Positions 47,645 to 61,110 of a stretch of 64,000 bases of DNA are shown piece by piece; the first letter of the stretch is position 1, and the number at the start of each line of letters is the position of its first letter. The stretch is from assembly GCA_021014945.1 (NCBI GenBank), contig MU266384.1, forward strand, positions 62,001-126,000. Direction: 5' to 3'. The notes below the pieces were generated by a model. The model was not told where the DNA came from and searched no databases. It worked only from the letters and a program-made list of their open reading frames with translations. A program made the translations under genes and the position numbers. Source of the stretch: Leucogyrophana mollusca. Its lineage: Eukaryota > Basidiomycota > Agaricomycetes > Boletales.

Positions 47645-50451
47645 CTAACAAGTCCCCGGCTTCTCGCCCCCCTCGGGTGCAGCCATGAGCTAAAAATCAT
47701 CAGTGGGGACCTCGACTTCTCGGGACGTGGTGCATGCATACCTTGATCGTCTGAACAGTGGTATACACCATCGCAGCCATCCCAAAAACTCCCAGCGCAA
47801 CGTCTGCGACCTTTTGTCTTCGGTTTCGAGCAACGGCGCGATAGTGCAACATTGGCGGGTACACATAGCATAGCGGTACGCTGGGGCCAACGTACGTCAT
47901 TTCGTGACACAATTTAATATTACATCAGGACGTACCATGCGAAGCTCCCGATGAGTGCGACGAACTTGTCAAGATCTGCCGCACCCGCCCAGCTGATAGC
48001 CGTGCACACCATGACTAGCCCAAACCTGAACAAGTTCTTGAGCCACTTGATGCGTGCGTCGGCTTTACCGCTCCGAACGAAGAGACCATTCTCAAGAATT
48101 CGCACAGCAGGGAAGAACTGGAGTGGGATAGACAGGAGGATCGCGAGGGAGTAGAGGAATTGGACCTTGACGGGGAAGCAGTGAGCAGATTGCAAATGAA
48201 CAGGGAGATGAATTTACGGATTGAGTGAATTTGCTGTCTTGATTGAGATTGACAAGGACGACCGCATTAACGTCGGATCCAAATGTGAGGTATGATAGTG
48301 CACCGGCACCACCAAAGAGGGCTACAGGGAAATCGGGTTAGGCGACTGCTTATAACAAGTATGGAAATGCAAAGGCTCACCAAGAAGTCCAATCATAACA
48401 CCCGTCAGAACCTGCGGAAACTTTCGTGGTTCGCGCATTGCATCGGTGATCGGGATGACCTAGCCAGACAGCGAAGTCAATTTCGTCTTTGGACAGCACA
48501 TACGCGCGTACTCACCAATCCTATACCCTCAAACGAAAACACAGCAGTTCTGACACGATCGTTAGAGAACAAGCAAACCAGCACACAAGTGACCTACCCA
48601 ATGAACAGCGGGAATTCCTTTGGGTTGAACATTTTCACGTCGGCGAGTCCACGGTTGCCAATGATCGCGAACTCGCTCCCAAAGATGTACAACAGGCCGG
48701 CGAGGATGAACGCGTCGGCGACAAGCGCTGCGGTACTTAGCTTCGCAAGGTTACGTACTAGAGCGAGCGGGAGGAAGATGACGAGCTGTACGAGAATGAA
48801 ATATGGCACCGAAATGAGCTTGAGGCAATGGGTCACCGCTAAGACGAATGCCTGGGCGAAGACGATCAATAAGACCAATGAAGTAGTGACATGGACGGTT
48901 TACCTGGAGGTTCTCGGCGACAAAAATGGTATAAGCACAGACGAAACCGATTTGAGATATTGTGATAGAAAAGAGAATGGCATAACGCATCCAAGATCCA
49001 TACAAGTGGCCTCCCATATCTGTGCGGCGCAAAGTTAGACCGCGTGATAGGGCGTAAAATGCTTAGGGGCTGACCTCCGAATGAACCCGAAACGACGAAC
49101 TTGGTCTGCACAAGGAGCAAGAACGAGTACAGTGAGATGAGAGCAATCACAGTGATGGTAATGACCGAGAAAAGAAGTCCTCCGTTGGCGAACCTGCGTA
49201 AAAAGACTTCGTCAGAGAAACTAATCTGAATCTGACGTCGAGTTTAGGGCTCACGCTTTGCCGAGGAACAACACGCCGGTACCAACAAACGCCTTGAGCA
49301 ACTTCGAACCGATACCAGGTCAGATAACGTATGATACGGACGAAGTGTAATACCATCAGCACGGCCTGTGAGACCGTAGCGTCCCCGTGAGGGCCAACAG
49401 ACATGCGCCTCCTTCTTGAACGTGACCTCGATGCGTGAGTTTGCTGCTTGAGCAGAGGCTGTGTCTCATCAGGGGGAGCGGCCGCTTCGGTGGGTTCTTG
49501 GTGGGCGATGGCTTCCTCGTCGCTAGCCTTGCCCTCCTCTTCTTCTTCTTCGAGGTCCTCTCCTGCCTGAGCAAAACGTTCGTCATAAAATGCTGAAGAC
49601 AATATCACAATGTCTTACAAATTGTCCATAAATGTACAGGAACTCGATAAAGTTGTTCGTGTTGCGAGGTTCCTCGCCGCCTTGCTCATTCGCGCGGAGC
49701 AAAACATAATTGCGACGAAATCCACCAGGTTCGTGAATATGGTCGAACGCGGGATTTGATGGAGCGACAGAGCCAGCAAAAGAAGAGGCGCGTGGACGGG
49801 CAGCCTGTCTTCTCTGGTCAGTATGCCACTTGTAGATGTCGTGACTGTAACAATTGGACGGCGTTAATGCTATGATAAGACAAGAGGAGAATAAAATAGA
49901 ACTCGCGTAACGTCAGCTCCCGGAGCATCGTATGGAATGGGAAATGTTTCTGTCGGTTCTCTCAACAGTGTGGGCCGAACAACAGGTGTCGACGAGCCCG
50001 CTGAAGGCGCGCCATCAGAACCTGAAGCGCGAGCGTCCTGTTCAGCACCTTGCCTCTCATCTCTCATGACAAGGTGCCTTCTCAGGACTCTGGCCTTCTC
50101 TTCGTCCGTAAGACTATCCATGTCAATGGGCGTCGAATCACCACCACTACCAGGAACCCCGGAACTTGAAGGGCGTTTAGCGCTGATCCCGCCAAACGAC
50201 GGGCGAGGCGCCTTAGGAAGCGATCCTGTCGGAGGGATAATGGGGCCCAAGGATGAACTCTCGAAGCTGACACCTCCGTCATTTGCTGCGGTGGTGGGTG
50301 TGTACCTAGCGGGAATATTTGGCACGGGAGGTGTCCCACTGTATTGTGCCCGTAGAGCACGAAGATCCGGTGTGCCAATGGGGGTGAGTGAGGCCGAGGA
50401 AGGACGCAGCCTTGGGCTACCTATATTTACTGGTTTTGATGGGGAGGACAT
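47645..50451 (-). CDS. AVT3/4-like vacuolar amino-acid transporter
   Basis: Multi-pass transporter of the amino-acid/auxin permease family, related to yeast Avt3/Avt4, which export amino acids from the vacuole. A long cytosolic N-terminus (over 280 residues, Pro/Ser-rich, with SLTDEEKARVLRRHLV and a Glu run EDLEEEEEEG) precedes the membrane part, which begins LLKAFVGTGVLFLGKAFANGG. Later segments include LISLYSFLLLVQTKFVV, LYGSWMRYAILFSITISQIG, ALFGGAGALSYLTFGSDV, FLYSLAILLSIPLQFFPAVR and a C-terminal helix near VALGVFGMAAMVYTTVQTIK. The protein ends APEGGEKPGTC. About ten or more exons; only the boundaries needed to follow the family were checked. The intron 49845-49916 is best read as GC-AG (GTTAC|GCGAGT). 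Confidence 0.85.
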
Positions 50452-50669
50452 GATGTGGTCGCCAGTGATAATGGTCCGCTCCCAAGGTATGTAAAGTACT
50501 TAGCCAAATGGACGGGCTGAGAGTTGGACGAAGAGAGGAAAACCGTTTTATGAAGCCGGGGACCTCTGAACCACGTGGAAATTGATTCCGAACTGGTACA
50601 ACCCGAGCGTAACCGCCTCCAACCTTTGAATCGAGGATATATCAATATTCTAATTGTTTCCATTTCGAA

Positions 50670-52191
50670 CTACTCGCAGGGCACGCTCCATTCGCCGAAC
50701 TCCTCCTTTCCTTCCTGGATGGCTAGTATCTTCTCGCGAAACGCTCTCCCCACAGGACCCAGTCCACCCTCACACTTTGGTAGAAAAATATCACTTCCCT
50801 CATACCCAATCCTGTCTACTGACACGAGTATAGCTGCCGTGCCGACGCAGAGAGCCTCTAGTAGCCTGCCTTCTTTGGACCACAAGAGGATATCGTTCAT
50901 TGTAAACTTGCGCTCGTGGGCGTGTAGGCTAGATGCGATGTTTTTCTGGAATGATGGGTCCGCAGCCAGAGCCAGGCATGAGGATCGAGTCACTCCGGGT
51001 AGAATTGTGCCATCTAGGGGAGGAGTGATCAAGTCCAAACCTTTGTCGAGAGGTTCATATTGATTAGTAGACGATGAAAGCGGGAAAAGGTGACTTACCG
51101 CCCTCGTCGCGTTTGAGCACGACGAAGAAGTTCATCGCTCCTGCCTCAGTCACCGATTTGTCTTCTCCGAATATCCATAAAACCATGTTGTACCCTTGCT
51201 TTTCTGCAATTTTCTGCGGTAAAAAGCCAGGGGAGTAGTTTCCGCCGACTTTGTGCCCTCCAGTTCCGCCTGGCCATGCACGCACAGTATCGCTCACAGC
51301 AAGCAATGACACGGGTTTCACGCCGCCAGAGAAGTAAGGTCCAGAAGGAGACGCAATCACCACCAACGTAGCGGATTCGGATGGGACCACCGAAAAACCT
51401 GCGCAGGGAGAACTGAGCATAACATAATATGCGGGTAGCCTGACTGAAGCACACCTGGCATGGTGCCCTGAATAGAAGTTAGAGTCAACATCGCATTGTC
51501 AGGGTCACAAGGGCCAGCTCACCACAATCGTCGGCCGAAGATATAAACTGCATCCTGAGAGGGTCGGTATCCAACGCCTCTCAACTTGCACAAGGCGTTT
51601 AATCAGTTCTAGCAAAACGTCGCCATCGAACGGCTGTACCAAGGTCAGAATATGGCTCGATTCGCCGGCTTATCGACTCACAGGTAGGGCAAGACGCGCA
51701 GCCGATCTTTCCAGTCTTCGCATATTGAGGCTGGGCCTAAAAAGCCTTGGTGTCCCATCCGCGCCCACATACGCCTTTCGAACATTATCATCCTAGATCC
51801 CCGAGAATCCGCTGTCATCTTACCTTCATGCCTTCGAACACGTTGCTGCAGAACTGGACGCAGGAGGAGGCCGGGTCGAGGGATAGAGGTGCGTAAGGCT
51901 TGATCTCCGGGTCAGACCAGCCCGTTGCGGGATCATATGTTATGAACACCATGTGATCTGAATATGTCTAAGATACATCGCTGAGTGCGCGATCTTGGAT
52001 GGATTGCGGTGCCTACCTTCCCAAACTTCAAAGACTCTGCAGGTGGGATATCTTTCGGGGTCGATGTCAGCGTGACTTTCAGCTTTGAAACCTACTGGAA
52101 CGGATCAATCATGACAATCATTAATCATCGATGCGATACTGACATCCAGAGGTGCCAACGTAATTCCAGAATCTGGTGTCTCGATAGCCAT
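50670..52191 (-). CDS. Branched-chain amino-acid aminotransferase
   Basis: PLP enzyme for the last step of leucine, isoleucine and valine synthesis and the first of their breakdown. Reading from ATG 52191: MAIETPDSGITLAPLD, then LKVTLTSTPKDIPPAESLKFGK, TYSDHMVFITYDPATGWSDP, FCSNVFEGMK, and the block RAWPGGTGGHKVGGNYSPG, whose lysine (HKVGGNY) is the expected PLP attachment residue. VLWIFGEDKSVTEAGAMNFF follows, and the protein ends GKEEFGEWSVPCE. Several short introns interrupt it; not all boundaries were fixed. No mitochondrial presequence is visible at this start, so the enzyme is probably cytosolic (BAT2-like) unless an upstream exon exists. Confidence 0.88.
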
Positions 52192-52962
52192 GATGATTGC
52201 TAAACTGATGCCTAGGACTGAAACTGAAGCTTTGAAGGCAAGGGTTCTCGATCACGAGGACTCGGGTCGTCGATAGACGCCGTAGACCTGTGACTCGCCA
52301 CTTCCAGTCTCATCTAGAACCGAGGACAAGACGGGCACCTGGAGAAGCTTGATCAAGATAAGCACAATCCGACGTTATACTGTTACTTATTTTACCTTCG
52401 CTGGTCCCACGAGGATGCTGGAAAAGCTGACAGCCACGCTTGGCCACGCTCAAAAAAAAGATGAGGGGCGTTTTGTGATGCTGGAGTGCCGCTGAGATTG
52501 AAATTGAGATGGGGACTTTTCACAGCTGTGAGAATGTCGCGGAGTTTTCAAGTTATGTAGCCGTTTTCTTGAACTGAAATCATCAACTTGCACTCACGGT
52601 GATACCTCAGACAACAATCCTCCCGAGGCCAACCACTCCCAGATAGCATCGTACAAAGTTTGAAGCATGTGTTCCAGTACAAACGAAGCCCAGAATAGAG
52701 CGTACCCGCTTCGATATGAGCTTCAATTGCATCAGCGTGTCAGAAACAGGTATGGACTTAATTGGACTGGGTATGGCATCAGCATCAGCATCAAACCGTA
52801 CTGGAGCCCACCGTTTGCGTGGCTCTGACTACTGACCATAAAGGGGCTTCGGAACTTTGCCTAACTGCGGCATCAAGTAATCAGAATCGGATCCGAAAAG
52901 GTTCGCCCATATAAGCTATCTTGTACCAGTTTGATCAGTCAGACATTCCCCCCTTATCCTTG
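52192..52962. promoter_or_regulatory. Divergent promoter region, aminotransferase / P450
   Basis: 771 bp between two start codons. No gene and no clear binding-site cluster seen. Confidence 0.4.
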
Positions 52963-55176
52963 ATGTACACGCTCACAGACACAGCTCGTGCAGGGATCGC
53001 TGCCCTTGCTGCGCTCGCTTTGGCCTGGAATGGGTTTGTGAAGAAGAGGCGGAGCACCGGCACGTTACCTTTGCCTCCAGGGCCTACGCCATTACCGATT
53101 ATTGGCAATGTCCGTGGAATTGATGTGAATACACCATGGATTAGCTACGCGGAATGGGGGGCTGTCTATGGTAGCTCATTCACTTGGGGATGGATACCCG
53201 TCTCATCGCGTGTTATGTCATGCAGGTGGTTTGGTGTACTCACGTCTGTTCGGCTTGGAAATCATCATCGTGAATTCGGAAAAGATAGCCAGAGATCTTC
53301 TGGATCTACGCTCGCGCAACTACTCTAACCGCCCCGAGTTTCCCACTAACGAATTGTACGTTCCGAGGAGTTGTCTGACGCGTTGGCCCTAATCATCCGT
53401 GTTTTGTTACAGAATTGGACTGGACTTCAACACCGTATTGTTGCCATACTCTGCCACATGGCGCTTACATCGAAGAATATTCCATCAGTCCTTCCGTCAG
53501 GACGCGGCACATTACTATCATCCCATGCAAATGAAGAAAGCCCATCAGCTACTGATCAATATTTTTAATGACCCGGCGAATTACATTGCGCATTTGCAGA
53601 CGTCCGTTTCATCTCTACGTGCAAATCCACCACCGGCTAAAAGCACTTTACCAACAGACACTCCTCCTCTATAATCATGTCTGCAGCATATGATTACGAC
53701 GCTGCGCCTTCTGGTGACCGTCTGGTATCACTTATACAGAAAGCTCTACGAATATCCTCGGAACTGCTGAGGCCCGAGGCTGCCGCTGTCTTCAGTGCTT
53801 TCCCCTCCCGTAGGTTCCATTCGTGAATCACTCTCGCCCTGCCTAAATAGAACTGCCAACAGTACTATTACTACCTGCGTGGTTTCCAGGGATGAAGTTG
53901 AAGCGACAAGCCGCTCTTTCAAAGCAATACATGGCGGAATGGCCGGAGATTCCATTTCAGCACGTTCAGCAAAACATGGTTCGCTTTATATACTAACAGC
54001 TCTCAAGCTCATCACTCATCACTCATATAGGCTGCTGGGACTGCAGCGCCGTCTATGGTGTGCAACTTTTTAAAGAAGATCGAAGGCAATGACGAGTCCA
54101 ATGAACTCAAAAAAGCAACCAAAGAATCAGCAGCAACTGCATTCGGAGGTAAATATCTCGTTTCGCTTTCATTGGTGGCTCTAACCTTCCGAGTACCAAC
54201 GGTAGCCGGGTCAGACACCGTGAGTACTTCAAGCGTCGTAATACGCTTCTTGCTAATCAATACATCAGACAACGTCGACACTACACGTCTTCGTGATGGC
54301 GATGGTGCTGTTCCCACACGTCCAAGAGCGAGCTCAGGCGGTCATCGATTCGGTCACTGGCGAGAACAGGCTTCCTAGTTTCGGGGACAGGCCCGCGATG
54401 CCTTACATCGACGCAGTGTTTCGGGAAGTCCTCCGGTGGTATCCCGTTTTGCCTTTGGGTTAGTAATAACCACGTCGTTTTGCTGTCATACGTTTATGTT
54501 TTGGATTTGAGCAGCTGTCGCTCACAACGCTTCGAGCGACGACGTGTACAATGGATTTTTAATACCCAAAGGTCTGCAGTACAAAAGGGTTAGTTTGCCT
54601 TTTTATTGACCTTGAACGGTGTAGGTGCAAGTTTGGTCCCAAATTTATGGTACGTGCATGACGTGCTGCCGATCAGCACCGTCCGTAATGCGTTCTCTCA
54701 CAGGGCAATGTCGCGCAATGAGGACAAATATCCGAACGCATCAGAGTTTAACCCTGAGCGGTTTCTCACTGCAGAGGGAGAACTCACTGATGATACGGTC
54801 AGCTTTGCTTGGGGATTTGGTCGACGGATCTGCCCTGGTAGACGCATTTCTGTTCATGGGTTTTGTATTCCGATATTCACTATGACTTTCTTATAGGCAG
54901 ACACTTAGCAGACGCTTCGCTCTGGTCGGCGATGGTGTCCCTTCTCGCAACGTTCAATTTCACAAAGGCAAGGGATAGCGAAGGCAATCCTATTGGCTTT
55001 GAGCCACAGTGGATAGCAGGGGTTACCCTGTCAGTGTTTTACCCGATCATAGGAACTTGCGCTCACATTCCGGCATTGATACCAGTCGCCCGCGTCCCTT
55101 CCCATGCGAAATTTCTCCGCGCTCCAAGGATATGAACCTGGATACTCTTACCCAGCTAATCGGCTCAAACGAGTAG
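52963..55176 (+). CDS. Cytochrome P450 (intact)
   Basis: Haem monooxygenase of the ER membrane. Exons: 52963..53170, 53226..53355, 53413..53601, 53658..53809, 53863..53978, 54031..54148, 54206..54219, 54269..54458, 54515..54571, 54625..54649, 54704..54837, 54897..55008, 55053..55176; 522 aa, normal for a P450. N-terminal anchor (GIAALAALALAWNGF), then LPLPPGPTPLPIIGN. I-helix AGSDTTTSTLHVF spans a 14-nt exon; ExxR is EVLR; PERF motif FNPERFL; haem loop WGFGRRICPGRHLA with its cysteine, split by an intron; C-terminus RPRPFPCEISPRSKDM. The last intron (55009-55052) is only 44 nt, but only this choice joins the haem region to the conserved C-terminus. It looks like the basidiomycete-expanded clans often annotated 'O-methylsterigmatocystin oxidoreductase-like'; the substrate is unknown. 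Confidence 0.88.
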
Positions 55177-55440
55177 CTGTCCCAGTAGACAGCGAGCCCA
55201 CTAGTAACGACGAACCGACTGGCTCATGACCGCCTCACTTGTATTGTCAAGGTGTCTATAATTGACCGCATTGGTCCTCATCACTCCTCACCTTAGGTAC
55301 CACCAATCATGCCGAGCCATTTTGCTACTCATGAAGTGACGCGCACAAGCGGGGCGTGCAAGAAGGCCGGACAAACCGATGCCCGTTTATGATTCCTCTT
55401 CTGCATCGCTTCCATTCCTGAGCTAGTGAACCAATGCTCG

Positions 55441-56790
55441 GCCTCCTATCATGGCAAGTTCTCTCATCTCTTTGATCCGAGGCTATTTCCAGTTCTGGGA
55501 AATGTGTGCGAAGTCAATATGTGAGAGCCTTGGACCACTTACGGAAACTGGGCGACTACTCATGGTCATTTAATCCTCACCGTGTCCTCCCATCTCTGAC
55601 CTGAATTTAGCAGGCGACCTCCTTACACGTCGGATTTTCAACTGGTGGTCATCACCACCAACTCACTGGAAAGCGCGAGCGTTCCCCTAGACCTGCGCTC
55701 GAGCAATTACTCCAGCAGACCCGTAATCCCCACCGATCGCTCAGGGCCATCTAAGGCGCTTGCATCACAGACTCATCCATCAAGCTTCCCGTCCGGACGC
55801 TGCAGCCTACTACCTTCCAATGCAGCCAAAGAAGGCCCGCCGACTTTTGGCTAGTATCGTGGAGCGTCTTTCGACTGCGAAAGGCTCTTCTGTCAAGCAA
55901 GCACACGTCGAAATAGGCCGAAACATTCCTTGAACATGTAAGCAGGAGCATGATAGGCACTTGCTTGGCCCCATACAGTGTTGCTTGACCTTTCTAACAC
56001 CCACGCAGGAGGTGGGAATCGCTCACCGTCCATGGTTTCCGAGATTCGGAAAGAACTCGGAGGCAGCAGCAAAAAGGAATACAAGTAAAAATCTGCAAAA
56101 GAAGCTGCTGCAACCGCATCTTCTGGTCTGCGGACCGTCAATCTGCTGTGTTTTCCCAACATTCACTTCTTTTGGCGTGTGATCCCCGAGCGGCATCAGA
56201 AACTGTGAGTGCAGCTGGCAAATATTTCTGGCACTACCCTTGCGAGCCATAGTCCGCTTCTACCTTACATGCATTCTTGTGTCCAATGGTCATGTATACC
56301 GACGCCCAAGAACGCGCGCGAGAGGGGATCGACTCCGTCATAGGCGCCAGCATGTTGCTTGCTGCCGTACTTCGGGGCTATTGTTCGAGATGGCACCCCA
56401 CAGCGCCTTTCCGCGCGTCGAACCGCAACCTATAGATATTTCTGATTCGAGCGGGTCCTCTGCACGTCGGTGCCGAAGACGTTGTGTACGGCGGACGCCA
56501 CATCCCTAATAAAGGTTCGCCCTGCGTGTCGCCTAACCATTTGCCCTACTTAATATCTTAGAGTTTGTCACAGTATATGAGGGCCACCAATATGCCCGAA
56601 TGTATGGCGAGCACTGACGACTCCTCTGAGCATAGCATTGACCCAATATATCCCACGTCTTCAGAGGGATGACACACGATGGAACCAAGTAGTAACCAAG
56701 CACCAAGTTCCCCCGAACTTAGGCCTGAGAGGTTCTTATCCGCAGAAGGGTGGTTGACTGATGATGCATCAGCGTTTGGTATTCCACGAA
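55441..56790 (+). pseudogene. Degenerate tandem copy of the P450
   Basis: Fragments in the same order as the intact P450 just upstream, but broken by stops, frame changes and losses. LFPVLGNVCEVNM then a stop and PWTTYGNWA (about 55480-55560) match its N-terminal PIIGNVRGIDVNTPWISYAEWGA. GDLLTRRIF and LDLRSSNYSSRPVIPTD (55614-55735) match LDLRSRNYSNRPEFPTN. IHQASRPDAAAYYLPMQPKKARRLL (two segments, about 55770-55850) matches FHQSFRQDAAHYYHPMQMKKA. QERAREGIDSVIG (about 56310) matches QERAQAVIDSVTG. RPERFLSAEGWLTDDASAFG (about 56720-56780) matches NPERFLTAEGELTDDTVSF. No haem cysteine loop remains. A non-functional tandem duplicate is the best reading. Confidence 0.8.
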
Positions 56791-57591
56791 ATCTCACCAT
56801 CATGCGAGCCTTTGATCCATCGAACACGATTGGGATTGCCAAAAGAATGGGTGCTGGGCATGGCATACTGAAACCATATTTGCCTCCGCAACTAAGCTAT
56901 GCATGGTACCGGATCGGACGTTAAGTACTTTCACCGAGTGGATTGAATGGACATACATACCCGTTGTGTACTCGGGGCTACAAAGCCGCCAAGTAGATAT
57001 TGGAATGGCGCGATCAGTGCTGGAACAACTAGATTGCTCGAACGATACTTCCAACTTGAAAGGGTTGGTCAACGATAAGACAGCCATGGCCACACAAGAG
57101 AGCCCGCCAGCGAGTTGCTGGAAGTCCGGGCAACCAAAGTTAGTGGCGGCTGTCTGGTAAAACTCCAAATGCACTTGGTGCGACTCGGACACAGGTCCAT
57201 CCCTAAGGTAGCACTGGCGGTACTGACCGGTAGTGTGGACGATAGGAAGGAATTGAAGCATGTCACCAACACTGTCGATCAAGAGAATAACGGAAATTCA
57301 GACTTAGAACAGCTTTGCCGCAGCGAGCATCCACACGAGGGCTAGTGCTACTATTCAGTAGCGTGAGCCAGGGTGCATATAGCCAGATGAATCGCGCCAG
57401 CAACCACCAACATGTAGAGCCTCAGCACACAACGTTGACGCCATTGACAAAAGTCTGCCGGCGGGGATAGTCATTACCAGTGCTTTTGCCTGCAATCATT
57501 TTTGTGCATAGCATGGGGGCATAATGCATGCGAAGCGTCGACGTAAACAATAACCACGTAACATACCACAACCATCCTTCACGTCTGTCCT
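56791..57591. other. Intergenic after the P450 pseudogene
   Basis: About 800 bp. No further recognisable P450 fragment (in particular no haem-binding loop) and no other gene seen. Confidence 0.5.
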
Positions 57592-58997
<1,406 letters not shown>

Positions 58998-60147
58998 TGC
59001 GTTGGATCTTGAAGTCTTGAAGCCTTTGACTTTGCGGTCAGATGGGACTGGCGATATGGTGTTGTTGGACGTAAAAATAAGGTTTGCTAGCACCAAGCCT
59101 CAGGAAAACACAAACAAAGCCCAGAATTACACGTGACAATCAAACAACCTGGGTGCCGAGTTTATTTAGCTGACCCGTGGCCCGCCACCAAGTATATATC
59201 GTGGTGCGACTTGTAATCCTCAATCGCTCCAGTATTCACCATACCAGACCAACCATCGACAGCTTATCACTGGTTTCCCAACAAGTCCTGACCCTGTTCT
59301 GCCGTACAAACAACGTTGGCGTGCTGGTGCACCCGCCATGTTATGATTTTATTGTCGCTGACTTACATTGGAGTGCTCTTATCGACGTGTCAGTGGAGCA
59401 TTCGTAATCATGGGCTTTGGCCTACTCCACACTCAATAATAATTCAGTGTCGGGCGTGGGTTGCTTGCCTTACTCTGCCTACCGCGCTATGGAGTCTCCC
59501 AAAACCACCTTCCCTTCCTGGTAACTTCCCGCGTCCCGTGTCGGAATGATCGCAGAAGTCACCTCTTGATTTCTTTCATTCTCTTTCGAACGTCCCAGCC
59601 GTTCGTCGACAGTCGCCATGCTACTTGATTTACTCCAAAAACTGTCATGGTACCTTTCTTCGCGTCAGTAAGTCTCCACGCGTGATGGAATCCCAGACAA
59701 GGCATTTCAGCCTCCAACAGAGGTCTCTGTTATCCCCAGTTTTGTTTTCCCAATCTGAAGCGAACATCTTTGAGAGTACGAAAGTCGCGTCTTGTTTTCG
59801 TCAAGGAACCCGTCTCGGAGCAAGGATCTTCTGCCTTGTGTTCTTGCCTGTCGCACGCACTAGGCCTATCCCCTTTGAATGGCGGCTCCGAGCTCTCGTC
59901 ATAAATATCGTGTCGCAGGTCACATCAGCTTAGCTCTTCTCCCCGAGTCCCTTCACGCGGCGGCTGCCTCGTATAGTCACGTCAACGGCCTCCGCCCGGA
60001 ACGGTACCTCCATCGTAACGTGAATAGCGCCATTATGAGCTGTGTCGAGCCCTTTGAGTTTGTGTTCAGACAAGCACCTATAGGAAGATGCGTTAACCGG
60101 ACCTTCACAGACTTCCGTCTTCATATCCGCCCATCCTTCCTCTCCGC
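58998..60147. other. Divergent spacer, RPL4 / zinc-finger gene
   Basis: 1150 bp. Probably RPL4 promoter and a long 5' leader of the zinc-finger gene. ORFs at 59879-60358 and 59930-60292 are on opposite strands and carry no motif. Upstream exons of the zinc-finger gene could lie here. Confidence 0.4.
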
Positions 60148-61110
60148 ATGTCCGCGTCCCCCGGAGGGTCTTCATACTCTTCAGCGCCATCCACTTTGGG
60201 GGATTCAAATTGGTATGCCGACCAGATCCCCGCCCTGGAACGTGATTTTGTATGTGGTCGCAATGTATTTTCATGCTGATAGGATTGAACAACCCTCACT
60301 ACGTTTCGTAGTGCTCGGGCTTCGCTTGTTGCGGACATACGCTCGCAGACCTGCATGAGCTCGTAGACCACTTTGAAGAAGCTCACGCTGTCGTTGATGC
60401 GGCCGGCGGCTCGATCTACCCTCGGTCGTTCGTGTCAAGTCGGTTCGGTGGCTCGGAACACTGCGTGCCCATGAATGATGGAATGGACTTTGCCCCGTTC
60501 TCAAGCCCCGTCCTCGGGGACCTTCAACCTCGCCATCTGACATCTGACATTGCATCTCGCATCACCTCGACCCTCAGCCCTGTTGATCATCCCTCGCCGC
60601 TTGCTGCGTGGCACAATGTGCTCGTAACTGATCTCGATGGGCTCCCGGGTGACTCACCCAATTTTTCATCAGAATTGCTTGGTCTTCCGCCTTCCTCGTT
60701 TATCAACTCTTCTCAACCCGCTCCGGTCACAACGCGGCCTCCCACCCTCCCGACCAGGACGGAAAAAAAACGCCCGCGTGGACAAGCACCGTTCAAAAAC
60801 CGGAGAGACAAGTTGTACAGATGTCCCGTAAGACCGCTCTCCCTCTGGCCCGTACGCTCGCTCTGACCCACCGCATCTTACAATGCACTAGCACCAAAAC
60901 TGCACAAAGGTAAACATAATGTCTAGCATCCTTCTAGCCCAACGTCATCCCTTTTGATGCTGTTCTAACAATTCCTTGCAGTCGTACTTGAACCCAAATG
61001 GTCTAAAGTATCACATGGAGAGAGGTACCTGCAATGTTGCGCCGAACTTTACCCGCGGCGATCCACGCCAATCTCCAGTGCACTCGGCGCTCAGCGGATT
61101 GCCTTTGTAG
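60148..61110 (+). CDS. SFP1-like C2H2 zinc-finger protein
   Basis: Exons: 60148..60249, 60312..60827, 60892..60909, 60982..61110; 254 aa with this start. An N-terminal Cys/His motif reads CSGFACCGHTLADLHELVDHFEEAH, described as two overlapping blocks: CSGFACCGHTLADLH and ELVDHFEEAH. A Ser/Pro-rich middle follows, then a finger built from three exons: KLYRCP + HQNCTK + SYLNPNGLKYHMERGTC. The NGLKYH signature and the FEEAH block are typical of fungal Sfp1-type regulators, which in yeast couple nutrient and TOR signals to ribosomal-protein genes; that role is inferred only. The start is uncertain: ATG 60148 follows a stop in the same frame, but upstream exons are possible. It sits 1.1 kb from RPL4, probably by chance. 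Confidence 0.75.

Noticed and set aside
55009..55176. C-terminal frameshift making the first P450 a pseudogene
   Set aside because: A 44-nt intron restores the standard C-terminus and a normal total length.
19547..55176. Biosynthetic cluster linking the repeat peptide, GMC oxidoreductase and P450
   Set aside because: They are 15-33 kb apart with housekeeping genes between, and no UstYa-like, methyltransferase, prolyl oligopeptidase or transporter gene typical of such clusters is adjacent.
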